From positions 1 through 43,950 of the IMG/VR virus record IMGVR_UViG_3300027759_000153: 43,950 bases of DNA; one strand, given 5' to 3'. Every line of letters begins with the position of its first letter. The stretch's first letter is position 1. Shown here one piece after another: positions 32,100 to 39,666 of the stretch. This DNA is from a virus. The position numbers and the translations under genes are program-made. The notes below the pieces were generated by a model, which was given only the letters and a program-made list of their open reading frames with translations, was not told the origin of the DNA and did not search any database.

Positions 32100-32807
32100 T
32101 TATTTGGAGGCGAGGTCCCAATCATCCGCAGATTTGGTAAGCAAGCGACGCTTACGCTCTTCGATGGCCTTGAAGATTGAGCCGTTGAACAACTCATCCA
32201 CGTCGTCATCCGATACTGTGGGTTTGTCCTCCAATAATTTCTTGGTGACACCGGTCATTTGCAGTATTGGCTTGAAGTCATGAGCACGTTCGTGTGGCAA
32301 CTCTTTATGTTGGCGCAATGCGGGCGGCAAACCCCGAGCGTCGACACCGCTAAGCATGGCGCTGTCTTGTAGCATCTTGAGTACGTCGAGTTCCATGGGG
32401 CGAGCCGCTTCTATAGCTTCAGCAGTGGGTAACAAGTGAGCCAGCTTTTCCTGCTCGGGCAGTAGGTCGGTGAAGAACCCGTTGGCCACGCCCGTTTTGC
32501 CCGCCATGGCAAAGCGACGAGCAACAGTCGTTTGGTTCTCGGAATGGTGGTAAGGGTTTACGCAATGGGTTGTGTTGCACCATTTCACAAGCCGACGCGA
32601 TGCTGGCACATATCTGCATGTGATAAACAAGATACGTGTGACCGAGTTGGTCAGCATGGCCTTGGTTAGTGGCGAGTAAGGACTGATGACGGGCGATGCT
32701 TTGGGGTCGTTGGCGAAGTCACTGGTGGGCCAAACGATGCACATGCCTTGGGTCGTGCAGTTGTTTATCAAATCATCTGCGGTTCTGTATTTTTGGATGC
32801 GTGACAT
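32100..32807 (-). CDS. HNH-like Cys/His protein
   Basis: A 235-residue protein. Cysteines at 17, 23, 64, 77 and 82 and the segment WCNTTHCVNPYHH (residues 76-88) match the zinc-binding end of HNH-type endonucleases (C...C-x-NP-x-H). The C-terminal half is charged and helical (KAIEERKRRLLTK). It could be a homing-type nuclease or a DNA-binding regulator that kept only the zinc module. It is alone between two strong promoters, with its own at 32887-32915. Confidence 0.6.
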   Translation of the reverse strand: MSRIQKYRTADDLINNCTTQGMCIVWPTSDFANDPKASPVISPYSPLTKAMLTNSVTRILFITCRYVPASRRLVKWCNTTHCVNPYHHSENQTTVARRFAMAGKTGVANGFFTDLLPEQEKLAHLLPTAEAIEAARPMELDVLKMLQDSAMLSGVDARGLPPALRQHKELPHERAHDFKPILQMTGVTKKLLEDKPTVSDDDVDELFNGSIFKAIEERKRRLLTKSADDWDLASK

Positions 32808-32886
32808 GGTTGCCTTTCGGTTATGTAATGAATACTCAATAAGTTTACGAGGGAATTTCGAGGAAAAACACTGCCCGTAAGGTTAC

Positions 32887-32915
32887 ATTATAAGGGTTGA
32901 ACTTATCTTATTCAA
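32887..32915 (-). promoter_or_regulatory. Sigma70 promoter of the HNH-like gene
   Basis: On the minus strand: TTGAAT (32910-32915), 17-base spacer, TATAAT (32887-32892). The expected start is near 32880, giving a leader of about 73 bases before the ATG at 32807. No other gene lies between. Confidence 0.75.
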
Positions 32916-32961
32916 GGGGTGTTTTACACATTTATGCGGGTTGTGAGACGATATTGTAATG

Positions 32962-32976
32962 AATAAATGAACCGCT
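32962..32976. repeat. 15-bp inverted repeat, left arm
   Basis: AATAAATGAACCGCT; its reverse complement is found exactly at 33084-33098, 107 bases away. Could be a protein-binding pair or a cruciform base. Confidence 0.85.
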
Positions 32977-33083
32977 CAGGTAAATTGGAATATTGTAAAC
33001 GAAGATTTATTTTTTTCGGGATAGTCAAGAAGCAGAATCGGAAAAAACGCGCCCAAGCTATACAATTTCCTCGGGTTTCCCTT

Positions 33084-33098
33084 AGCGGTTCATTTATT
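33084..33098. repeat. 15-bp inverted repeat, right arm
   Basis: AGCGGTTCATTTATT, exact reverse complement of 32962-32976. It is followed by an AT-rich tract. Confidence 0.85.
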
Positions 33099-33186
33099 AT
33101 TTATTTTATTAAGATAGATAGATAGAGAAAACAAGGACTTACGAGTTTTGAGAGTGCAAAATAAGATAACGTAAGATGCCTAAATG

Positions 33187-33208
33187 TAAGGTTCTGAGGA
33201 TAACCTTA
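33187..33208. repeat. Hairpin in the non-coding region
   Basis: TAAGGTT and AACCTTA arms with an eight-base loop. There is no T-run that would make it a terminator on either strand. Confidence 0.6.
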
Positions 33209-33338
33209 TCTTTGATCTAAACCGTTGCTTGTATGCAACTAATAAGAGCGAATTGGGCTTTGAATAATGTGCCAGGCCATGTGTGTGCGAGTCTTGACGG
33301 GCATCGCACTTGCCGACGGGCTGACTCGATCAGGGCGC

Positions 33339-33367
33339 GGAAAAAACGTCAAAATGTCGAAAACTCC
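33339..33367. repeat. 29-bp dyad element, degenerate copy I
   Basis: Right half TGTCGA is intact, left half is ACGTCA; outer GGA and TCC are kept. Its reverse complement shares the first 13 bases (GGAGTTTTCGACA) with copy D, so it is a relative in inverted orientation. It is in the non-coding region. Confidence 0.6.
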
Positions 33368-33423
33368 GCCGTTGCGACAGGAACTGGCATCGTAGATGCG
33401 GAGCACACGACGCATTTTGGGCG

Positions 33424-33459
33424 AAAAAAAACGCCCGCCACGCAAAAGCATGACGGGCG
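33424..33459 (-). terminator. Strong intrinsic terminator
   Basis: A 12-bp stem (33432-33443 with 33448-33459, two G-U pairs on the RNA) with a four-base loop, and eight A bases at 33424-33431 that give the U-tract on the minus strand. It follows the small membrane protein gene by five bases and ends the transcript from 34339. Confidence 0.9.
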
Positions 33460-33464
33460 AATTC

Positions 33465-33623
33465 TTACTCACCGACAAAGTAAAAGCCAAGTGATGACAC
33501 AGTTGAAAGCATGGCGACCCAAAAGAAGGTCAGCGACTCGTCGCCAAGCGCAAGCACAGACACAATGAAGGCTATGAAGCAAATCAACGCCTTAAACGCA
33601 AAAAACTTGTAAAACTTATCCAT
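33465..33623 (-). CDS. 52-residue membrane protein, two helices
   Basis: ATG at 33621-33623 with TTGGAG before it, TAA at 33465-33467. A basic, aromatic N-terminus (MDKFYKFFAFK) leads into two hydrophobic helices (about 9-27 and 32-50) separated by GDES, ending VGE. Size and topology recall small class II holin-like or early membrane-active peptides, but no lysis genes are nearby, so I do not call it a holin. It is followed directly by a strong terminator. Confidence 0.6.
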   Translation of the reverse strand: MDKFYKFFAFKALICFIAFIVSVLALGDESLTFFWVAMLSTVSSLGFYFVGE

Positions 33624-33648
33624 AACGAACTCCAATAAAGGTTAAAAC

Positions 33649-33677
33649 GGAATGATCGACACCATGTCGACCATTCC
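33649..33677. repeat. 29-bp dyad element, copy G
   Basis: Core TCGACA-CCA-TGTCGA at 33656-33670. The outer arms GGAATG and CATTCC are fully complementary, making this the most symmetric copy. It is between the genes ending at 33686 and starting at 33623. Confidence 0.9.
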
Positions 33678-33685
33678 TTGCGGGC

Positions 33686-34339
33686 TTAGCCCAAGATCAT
33701 TGCCACTTGCGTGAGCAATTCGACCGCATCAGGCGTGCCTGACTTAGCCAACTCTTTCACACGAGTGTTGATCTTATCGGTCAGAGCCTTCAACTCTGCC
33801 TTCTCAGCATCGATTGCCGACGCATTACGACGGGCGACTTCGGCATTGAGCTTTTTTGCCTCATTCAAAGACTTGTTGTCACCTTTACGCAACAACTCAG
33901 TTTTGCGCTCAATCAGGTCATCGTCGGCAAACTCAGCCAGCTTCTCGATTTCCTTAGCCTTAGCCTCTGCCTTGCGCACCGCATCCTTCGACTCAGACTT
34001 AGGCTTGACGAAATCAAAGGTTGACACGCAACGATTGATCTGCCTCTCCCAAATCTTTTGAGCCGCATCATCCGAGCGACCCTTGTCAATGTTGCCCGCT
34101 TTGTGAAAGTCACGCACGAGCATGAACTCAGAGTAAGACAAACCCTTGATAATGTCATTCAGATTTGAATCCAAGACATCGAGGGCTTGCTTACCCTTAG
34201 CCATCAGCGCCTCAGCCGCACCGGTTTCTTCGCCAATGGTGAAGATCGTATCCTGCAACTCGACGGCAGGCTTGCCGTGAATCATAGGAACAGGAACAGC
34301 AATAGCAGAACTTGCAACAGAAGTATTTGTCATGATCAT
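33686..34339 (-). CDS. Helical hypothetical protein
   Basis: A 217-residue protein. Residues 60-100 read as a folded domain (GLSYSEFMLVRDFHKAGN). Residues 110-190 are a charged helix rich in Ala, Lys and Glu, likely coiled coil. Cytoplasmic by sequence. The leader includes dyad H and a hairpin TTGGC/GCCAA (34356-34371). First gene of a short unit ending at the terminator at 33424. No family recognised. Confidence 0.55.
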   Translation of the reverse strand: MIMTNTSVASSAIAVPVPMIHGKPAVELQDTIFTIGEETGAAEALMAKGKQALDVLDSNLNDIIKGLSYSEFMLVRDFHKAGNIDKGRSDDAAQKIWERQINRCVSTFDFVKPKSESKDAVRKAEAKAKEIEKLAEFADDDLIERKTELLRKGDNKSLNEAKKLNAEVARRNASAIDAEKAELKALTDKINTRVKELAKSGTPDAVELLTQVAMILG

Positions 34340-34371
34340 TTCCTCAATTAAAGGGTTGGCAAGATCGCCAA

Positions 34372-34399
34372 GGAATCGTCGACACTTGACGATGATTCC
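34372..34399. repeat. 28-bp dyad element, copy H (variant)
   Basis: GGAATCG-TCGACA-CT-TGACGA-TGATTCC: two-base centre and one change in the right core half. Outer arms GGAATC/GATTCC are complementary. Between G and H the sixth outer base pair changed from G-C to C-G on both arms, so symmetry is kept. Confidence 0.8.
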
Positions 34400-34687
34400 C
34401 TATCGGCAGACGATCAATCTGCTGATGATGTATATTAAGGGATGGGTCAGATAAAGGGTGAAACTCCACACAGCCATTCAATGCTATGTTATGGAAACAT
34501 CGCTAAAAAAAATCGACTTGCTCGCCGGATAAACCTTGGCGTTCGTGAGCCTGGTCGGAGAACACGGTGCGGGTTTGTAATCGGTGGATAGGAGAACACC
34601 ACCGTGGTGGGTAGGGGCAGTATTGGTAGTAGGTACCATCACGCGAACATACACAGTGTTCCGCGCAAAGGAAGAGCAAAATTTAAA

Positions 34688-34703
34688 AACACCCCCGGGT
34701 GTT
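34688..34703 (-). terminator. Possible terminator facing away from the late genes
   Basis: AACACC and GGTGTT arms with a four-base loop. On the minus strand it is followed by TTTAAATTTT. It would stop antisense transcripts from the terminase region. Weak: the U-tract is interrupted. Confidence 0.35.
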
Positions 34704-34752
34704 AATTTGGGTCCCCCTAAACACCCACCCCCCATATATTTTTAGGCCCCCC

Positions 34753-34782
34753 TTGCGCAATCTGGTTCCATACATGTAGAAT
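34753..34782 (+). promoter_or_regulatory. Possible late promoter (weak match)
   Basis: TTGCGC (34753-34758), 18-base spacer, TAGAAT (34777-34782), 33 bases before the terminase ATG. The -10 has five of six matches but the -35 only three. It is the best sigma70 candidate that I see for the plus-strand late genes. Confidence 0.3.
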
Positions 34783-34815
34783 CCAGACACCTTTTGGAGT
34801 GCACCCCTTTCCTCC

Positions 34816-35499
34816 ATGCTAAAACTTAATATTGATAAAACGGTTCCGTACCCCGAGAGTACCGAGCCAGACAAAGCAGCGACCTTGCGTGAAGACATGC
34901 AACTGGCCGCTAACACAGCCGCCGTCTTAAAAGGACTGGGCGCTGACATTGAAGACTCCCCGATTGCACAAGAAGAGGCTGACGAGGTATTTGCTCAGTT
35001 CTCGGAGATTGCAAAAAAGCAGTTTGAAGATGCAATGTCAGACAAGCCCAAGCGGGGTAGGCCCCGCACGCGGCCCGAAGCACCAAACGCCTCGGCGTTA
35101 ATGGAGAAGGTGCCAGTCGCCCAGCGGATCAGTACGATGTTGCGCGAGTACAACAACCCAATTGTTGCCGACGCAGCAGAGCTTCGCCTTGTAGTAACAA
35201 ATAAGTTACTAGACCTAGCGGGCTGTGGGGACCCCCGAATCGAAATAAAAGCGACGGAGATGCTGGGCAAGATAAGCGATGTAGGCTTGTTCTCCGAGAA
35301 AACCGAGATCACCGTGACGTACAACAACGTCGCGGACATTGACGAGGCGATCAAAGACAAAATTCGCAAGATGATGAAGTTGAACTCAATCGATGTGCCA
35401 GTCATGGACTTGGACATGAAGAAAGAGTTTGAGGACCCCAAGGTGATTGAGGATGTAACGCCCAAAGAGCCGCCAGAAGAGGACACTATCGATGTCTGA
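34816..35499 (+). CDS. Terminase small subunit (probable)
   Basis: A 227-residue protein immediately before the large terminase and overlapping it by eight bases. An AT-hook-like stretch (KPKRGRPRTRP, about residues 76-86) could contact DNA. The region from about 100 to 160 is helical (AELRLVVTNKLLDLAG, IKATEMLGKI), and the C-terminus is acidic with Pro. The assignment rests on position, length and DNA-binding features. A GGAG lies 17 bases before the ATG, further than usual, so the start is moderately sure. Confidence 0.65.
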   Translation: MLKLNIDKTVPYPESTEPDKAATLREDMQLAANTAAVLKGLGADIEDSPIAQEEADEVFAQFSEIAKKQFEDAMSDKPKRGRPRTRPEAPNASALMEKVPVAQRISTMLREYNNPIVADAAELRLVVTNKLLDLAGCGDPRIEIKATEMLGKISDVGLFSEKTEITVTYNNVADIDEAIKDKIRKMMKLNSIDVPVMDLDMKKEFEDPKVIEDVTPKEPPEEDTIDV

Positions 35500-37018
35500 C
35501 GAACTGGATAACATTGACCCGGAGCTCAAAGCGCTGCTGGCTAATCTTCACCTGTTAACAGAGAATCAGAAAAATGTAATTCTTGCGGACCTATCCCGCA
35601 AAGAAGAGATGCTGGAGAAGCAGCTAGCCCGAGATACGTTCATGGGCTTCGTGAATAAGTGCTGGCCGACCTTTATTTCGGGCCGACACCACAAGATTAT
35701 GGCCAAAGCGTTTGAAAGAGTGGCCAACGGAGAGTGCAAACGGCTGATTATCAACATGCCACCCCGCCATACAAAGTCGGAATTTGCGTCTTACCTCCTA
35801 CCAGCGTGGTTTCTAGGTAAATACCCGCATAAAAAGATCATCCAGAGCTCAAATACGGGTGAATTAGCGGTCGGATTTGGTCGAAAAGTGCGAAATTTGG
35901 TCGATTCTGACGTTTACAAGGCAATTTTTCCCAATTTTGAGCTCCAACAGGACTCAAAAGCCGCTGGAAGGTGGAATACCAACAAAGGTGGCGACTATTT
36001 TGCGATTGGTGTAGGTGGTACGGTGACCGGAAAGGGTGCCGACATCCTAATTATTGACGATCCGCACTCAGAACAGGAAGCTGCACTGGCTGCCAGTAAT
36101 CCGGATGTGTTTGACAAGGTAACTGAGTGGTATACGTCTGGTCCGCGTCAGCGTTTGCAACCTGGCGGGTCAATCGTAGTCGTGATGACTCGTTGGTCGC
36201 TGCGGGACTTAACGGGCCAGGTACTCAAAGCTGCCGCTGCCCGCGGTGGAGAGCAGTGGGAGGTGATTGAGTTCCCTGCCATCATGCCCTCGGGTAAACC
36301 CTTATGGCCTGAGTTCTGGTCTTTGCATGAATTGGAAGCGCTCCGTCAGGAGTTGCCTAACTCGAAGTGGCAAGCGCAGTACCAGCAGAACCCAGTGGGT
36401 AATGAGAGTGCGATTATCAAGCGGGACTGGTGGAAATGGTGGGAACTTGAGAGACCACCGGCATGCGACTACATTTTGCAGTCATGGGACACTGCGTTTG
36501 AGAAGACTAACCGTGCTGACTTTTCAGTGGGCATGACGTGGGGGGTTTTCTACAATGACGAAGACCACAGCTTGCCGAACATTATTTTGCTCAACGTGTA
36601 CAGGAAGCGCGTAGAGTGGGTGCAGCTCAAAAAGGATGTGTTTGAGGAGTACCAAGAGTGGGAGCCGGACGGTGTAATCATCGAGAAGAAAGCCACCGGC
36701 GCACCACTAATTTATGAGTTAAGAGCAATGGGTATTCCAGTTCAGGAATACACGCCGAGTAGGGGTCAGGACAAAGTTGCCCGCTTGAACTCGGTCTCAG
36801 ACATAATTGCGTCAGGGAAAGTATGGGTTCCCCGTACCGCTTGGGCGGAAGAAGCAGTTGACGAGATTGCTGCATTTCCGTCTGGCGAGCATGACGACTT
36901 GGTGGACGCAACCACTCTTGCACTGATGCGGTTCAGGCAGGGGGGTTTCCTCCGCTTGCCTTCCGACGAACCGGAAGAACAAAAATTTTTCAAACGCCGA
37001 AACGCGGTGTTCTATTGA
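35492..37018 (+). CDS. terL: Terminase large subunit
   Basis: A 508-residue packaging motor. The ATPase part shows a variant Walker A MPPRHTKSE (K95) and Walker B ILIIDDPHSE (D189, D190). The RNase H-like nuclease part has WDTAF (first acid at about 335), IIEKKATG near 395 and the final DDLVDATTLALMRF near 465. All key parts are present and the length is normal for the family (Terminase_6 type). It cuts and pumps the genome into the prohead with the small subunit and portal encoded on either side. Confidence 0.93.
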   Translation: MSDELDNIDPELKALLANLHLLTENQKNVILADLSRKEEMLEKQLARDTFMGFVNKCWPTFISGRHHKIMAKAFERVANGECKRLIINMPPRHTKSEFASYLLPAWFLGKYPHKKIIQSSNTGELAVGFGRKVRNLVDSDVYKAIFPNFELQQDSKAAGRWNTNKGGDYFAIGVGGTVTGKGADILIIDDPHSEQEAALAASNPDVFDKVTEWYTSGPRQRLQPGGSIVVVMTRWSLRDLTGQVLKAAAARGGEQWEVIEFPAIMPSGKPLWPEFWSLHELEALRQELPNSKWQAQYQQNPVGNESAIIKRDWWKWWELERPPACDYILQSWDTAFEKTNRADFSVGMTWGVFYNDEDHSLPNIILLNVYRKRVEWVQLKKDVFEEYQEWEPDGVIIEKKATGAPLIYELRAMGIPVQEYTPSRGQDKVARLNSVSDIIASGKVWVPRTAWAEEAVDEIAAFPSGEHDDLVDATTLALMRFRQGGFLRLPSDEPEEQKFFKRRNAVFY

Positions 37019-37027
37019 GGATGATGT

Positions 37028-39484
37028 ATGGCTACTAATATCGACAAAGCTCTGTATTCTTTGATCCCCGGGATGGAGGATCAGAGTATGTTCCCCGAAG
37101 ACGCAATTGAGATTGAGGTCGAAGACCCAGAATCTATGCGCATTAGTGCGGGCGGTGTGGAGATTGAACTGTTGCCGGAAAGTAAGAAGGCAAGTGATAA
37201 GTTTGATGCCAACCTTGCGGAAGAGATGGACGAGGGTGAGCTGGGTAAGCTTGCGTCTGAGTTGATGGGATTAGTGGATGCAGATATTGCCAGTCGCAAA
37301 GACTGGACAGATGCGTACGTTAAAGGTCTTGAAGTTTTGGGGATGAAATATGAAGAGAGAACTGAGCCATGGAACGGCGCTTGTGGAGTGTTTTCTACTG
37401 TACTCACGGAAGCGGCCATCCGGTTTCAAAGCGAGACTATCACGGAAACGTTCCCTGCTGCGGGCCCTGTTAAAACGGAGATTATTGGGGCCATTGATCG
37501 TCTTAAAGAAGAGGCGGCTGAGAGGGTCCGAGATGATATGAATTATCGCTTGACTGAGGAGATGCCTGAGTATCGTCCTGAGCATGAGCGCATGTTGTTT
37601 AACTTAGGTCTTGCGGGCGCGGCCTTCAAGAAAGTTTATTACGATCCGGGTCTGCGTCGCCAAACCGCGATCTTCTTGCCCGCTGAAGATGTGATCATCC
37701 CTTATGGGTCGTCGGGCGCACGTACCGCTGAGCGCGTCACACACTTGATGCGTAAGACGAAAAACGACATCAAGAAGCTACAAGTTGCAGGTTTCTACCG
37801 CGACGTTGAGCTGGGTGATCCCGTTAATATTTACAACGACGTTGAGAAGAAAAAAGCTGAAGAGCAGGGCTACTCCATCACTGATGACGACCGCTATCAA
37901 CTAGCGGAAATTCAGGTGGACTACGTCATGCCGGGCGATGAGACCGAAGATGAGATTGCAGTTCCTTACATTATTACGATTGATCGCGGCACAGATGAAG
38001 TTCTTGCCATTTACAGAAACTGGAATGAAGATGATTCAACGTATGCGAAACGTCAGCACTTGGTTCAGTACGACTATATCCCAGGTTTTGGTGCGTATGG
38101 TATGGGGCTTATTCACATTATTGGTGGTTATGCTCGTGCTGGTACTTCTCTTATACGTCAGCTTGTTGACGCAGGGACACTCGCCAACCTTCCCGGTGGC
38201 CTGAAGTCTCGTGGCCTGCGTGTTAAGGGTGACGATACACCCATCGCACCGGGCGAGTTCCGCGATGTAGATATCCCAAGCGGGTCTATCAAAGATAACA
38301 TCATGACGCTCCCGTATAAGGAACCGTCGCAGGTGTTGCTGGCGCTACTGAATCAGATTACGGAAGAAGGTAGACGACTGGGTTCTATCGCTGACATGAA
38401 GATGTCGGACATGAGCGCACAAGCACCGGTGGGTACAACACTTGCGCTGCTTGAGAGACAACTCAAAATCATGGGTGCTGTCCAAGCCCGCGTGCACAAC
38501 TCGATGAAAGAGGAGTTCAAACTTCTCAAGAGCATCATCAGAGACAACATGCCAGAGGACTATGACTACGAGCCCGCTGGTGGAGATCGCACGGCCAAGC
38601 GTGAAGACTACGATATCGTTGAGGTGATTCCAGTCAGCGATCCTAACAGCTCAACAATGGCTCAGCGGATCATGCAGTATCAGGCTGTTATGCAGCTTGC
38701 GCAACAGGCTCCGCAGATTTACAACTTGCCAGTCTTGCACCGCCAGATGATTGAGGTGCTGGGTGTGAAGAATGCTGAGAAGCTTGTGCCCATCGATGAT
38801 GATCAGAAGCCGCGTGATCCCATCAGTGAGAACATGGCGTTCCTCAATGGCGAGCCTACAAAAGCGTTTATTTACCAGGATCACGATGCGCACATTGCGG
38901 TGCACTCGACGTTCATGCAAGACCCCATGATTGCACAGCAGATGGGACAGAACCCCATGGCGCAGCAGATGATGGGTGCGATTCAAGCGCACATTGCAGA
39001 ACACTTAGCTTACTTGTATCGCAAGAAAATCGAAGAGCAGTTGGGTACAGCACTGCCCGCTCCGAACGAGGAGTTACCTGAAGAGACTGAAGTGCAGTTG
39101 TCCCAGCTTGTGGCGCAAGCGTCTGCTCAGCTCTTGCAGCAGAACATGGCCATGGCCCAGCAACAGAAAGCCCAACAGATGCAGCAGGACCCGCTAATTC
39201 AGATGCAGCAGGCGGAGTTGCAGATCAAGCAGCAGGAAGCTCAGACTCGTGCACAGAAGACCCAGGCTGATATTCAGTTGGCGCAAGAGAAACTCAAACT
39301 GGATGCACAGCGCATGCAGATTGATATGCAGAAGGAGCAGCAGCGTGTGGCCTCGCAGGAGCGCCAGAGCACCGAGCGTGTTACCGCGCAGGACCGCCAG
39401 ATTGCACAGAAGCTCAAGGTTGACTTAGTCAAGACTATTCACAAACCGCCTACTAAACCGCAGATGCCCGGAGGTAACAGATGA
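37028..39484 (+). CDS. Portal protein
   Basis: An 818-residue protein after the terminase, as expected for a portal of the large podovirus type. The N-terminal 100 residues are acidic; a conserved-looking stretch (TEPWNGACGVFSTVLTEAA) follows near 115. The core to about residue 600 is the portal body. The last 130 residues are Gln/Met/Ala-rich coiled coil (QQMQQDPLIQMQQ), a likely barrel extension into the head. It ends with an ATGA overlap with the next gene. Confidence 0.85.
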   Translation: MATNIDKALYSLIPGMEDQSMFPEDAIEIEVEDPESMRISAGGVEIELLPESKKASDKFDANLAEEMDEGELGKLASELMGLVDADIASRKDWTDAYVKGLEVLGMKYEERTEPWNGACGVFSTVLTEAAIRFQSETITETFPAAGPVKTEIIGAIDRLKEEAAERVRDDMNYRLTEEMPEYRPEHERMLFNLGLAGAAFKKVYYDPGLRRQTAIFLPAEDVIIPYGSSGARTAERVTHLMRKTKNDIKKLQVAGFYRDVELGDPVNIYNDVEKKKAEEQGYSITDDDRYQLAEIQVDYVMPGDETEDEIAVPYIITIDRGTDEVLAIYRNWNEDDSTYAKRQHLVQYDYIPGFGAYGMGLIHIIGGYARAGTSLIRQLVDAGTLANLPGGLKSRGLRVKGDDTPIAPGEFRDVDIPSGSIKDNIMTLPYKEPSQVLLALLNQITEEGRRLGSIADMKMSDMSAQAPVGTTLALLERQLKIMGAVQARVHNSMKEEFKLLKSIIRDNMPEDYDYEPAGGDRTAKREDYDIVEVIPVSDPNSSTMAQRIMQYQAVMQLAQQAPQIYNLPVLHRQMIEVLGVKNAEKLVPIDDDQKPRDPISENMAFLNGEPTKAFIYQDHDAHIAVHSTFMQDPMIAQQMGQNPMAQQMMGAIQAHIAEHLAYLYRKKIEEQLGTALPAPNEELPEETEVQLSQLVAQASAQLLQQNMAMAQQQKAQQMQQDPLIQMQQAELQIKQQEAQTRAQKTQADIQLAQEKLKLDAQRMQIDMQKEQQRVASQERQSTERVTAQDRQIAQKLKVDLVKTIHKPPTKPQMPGGNR

Positions 39485-39666
39485 ACGAGTTTGAACTATT
39501 AAGGAAGTACAACGACGAGTTTCGAGAGCAAGCGCTCTCAAGACTTGCGTCGGGCCAGGCTAAGGACTACGCGGAGTACCGCGAGTTGGTTGGTGTGATC
39601 CGCGGTATGGACCACGCTAACTACAGTTTACTGGAGCTGAAGAAAAGGTTAGAAACAGATGATTAG
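39481..39666 (+). CDS. Small helical protein between portal and oxygenase
   Basis: Sixty-one residues, all helical and charged (FELLRKYNDEFREQALSRLA). ATGA overlap with the portal and an eight-base overlap with the oxygenase gene make it part of the late transcript. Similar small proteins follow portals in related phages; function not known. Confidence 0.6.
   Translation: MNEFELLRKYNDEFREQALSRLASGQAKDYAEYRELVGVIRGMDHANYSLLELKKRLETDD

Larger units (their letters stand above)
32916..33423. other. Non-coding region with inverted repeats
   Basis: About 0.5 kb with no credible gene. It holds a 15-bp perfect inverted repeat pair (32962-32976 and 33084-33098), an AT-rich section (about 33093-33130) with a GATA tetranucleotide run, a hairpin at 33187-33208, and a dyad-family copy at 33339-33367. 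An 11-base direct repeat, TGTAATGAATA, is at 32824-32834 and 32955-32965. Such a mix would suit an origin or a control region; neither is shown. Reading frames in 33233-33568 lack ribosome sites or familiar sequence. Confidence 0.55.
34400..34815. other. Non-coding leader of the late operon
   Basis: About 0.4 kb between divergent genes. I see no gene and no foldable tRNA. It contains a nine-base direct repeat (GGAGAACAC, two copies near 34557 and 34592), a GTGGTG hairpin near 34600-34612, a hairpin at 34688-34703, C-rich runs, and a possible plus-strand promoter at 34753-34782. Confidence 0.5.

Noticed and set aside
33233-33568. Open frames on both strands (111 codons plus, 83 codons minus)
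   Set aside because: They run through the terminator at 33424-33459 and the membrane protein gene, lack ribosome sites and have no protein-like composition.
33465-33623. Holin
   Set aside because: Two short helices fit, but no endolysin or spanin is near and the gene is in the early, not late, region.
34520-34620. tRNA-like look (GCCTGGTCGG, then GGTTTGTAATCGG)
   Set aside because: Anticodon and T-arm stems do not pair in either strand, and no GTTCRA-type T-loop is present.
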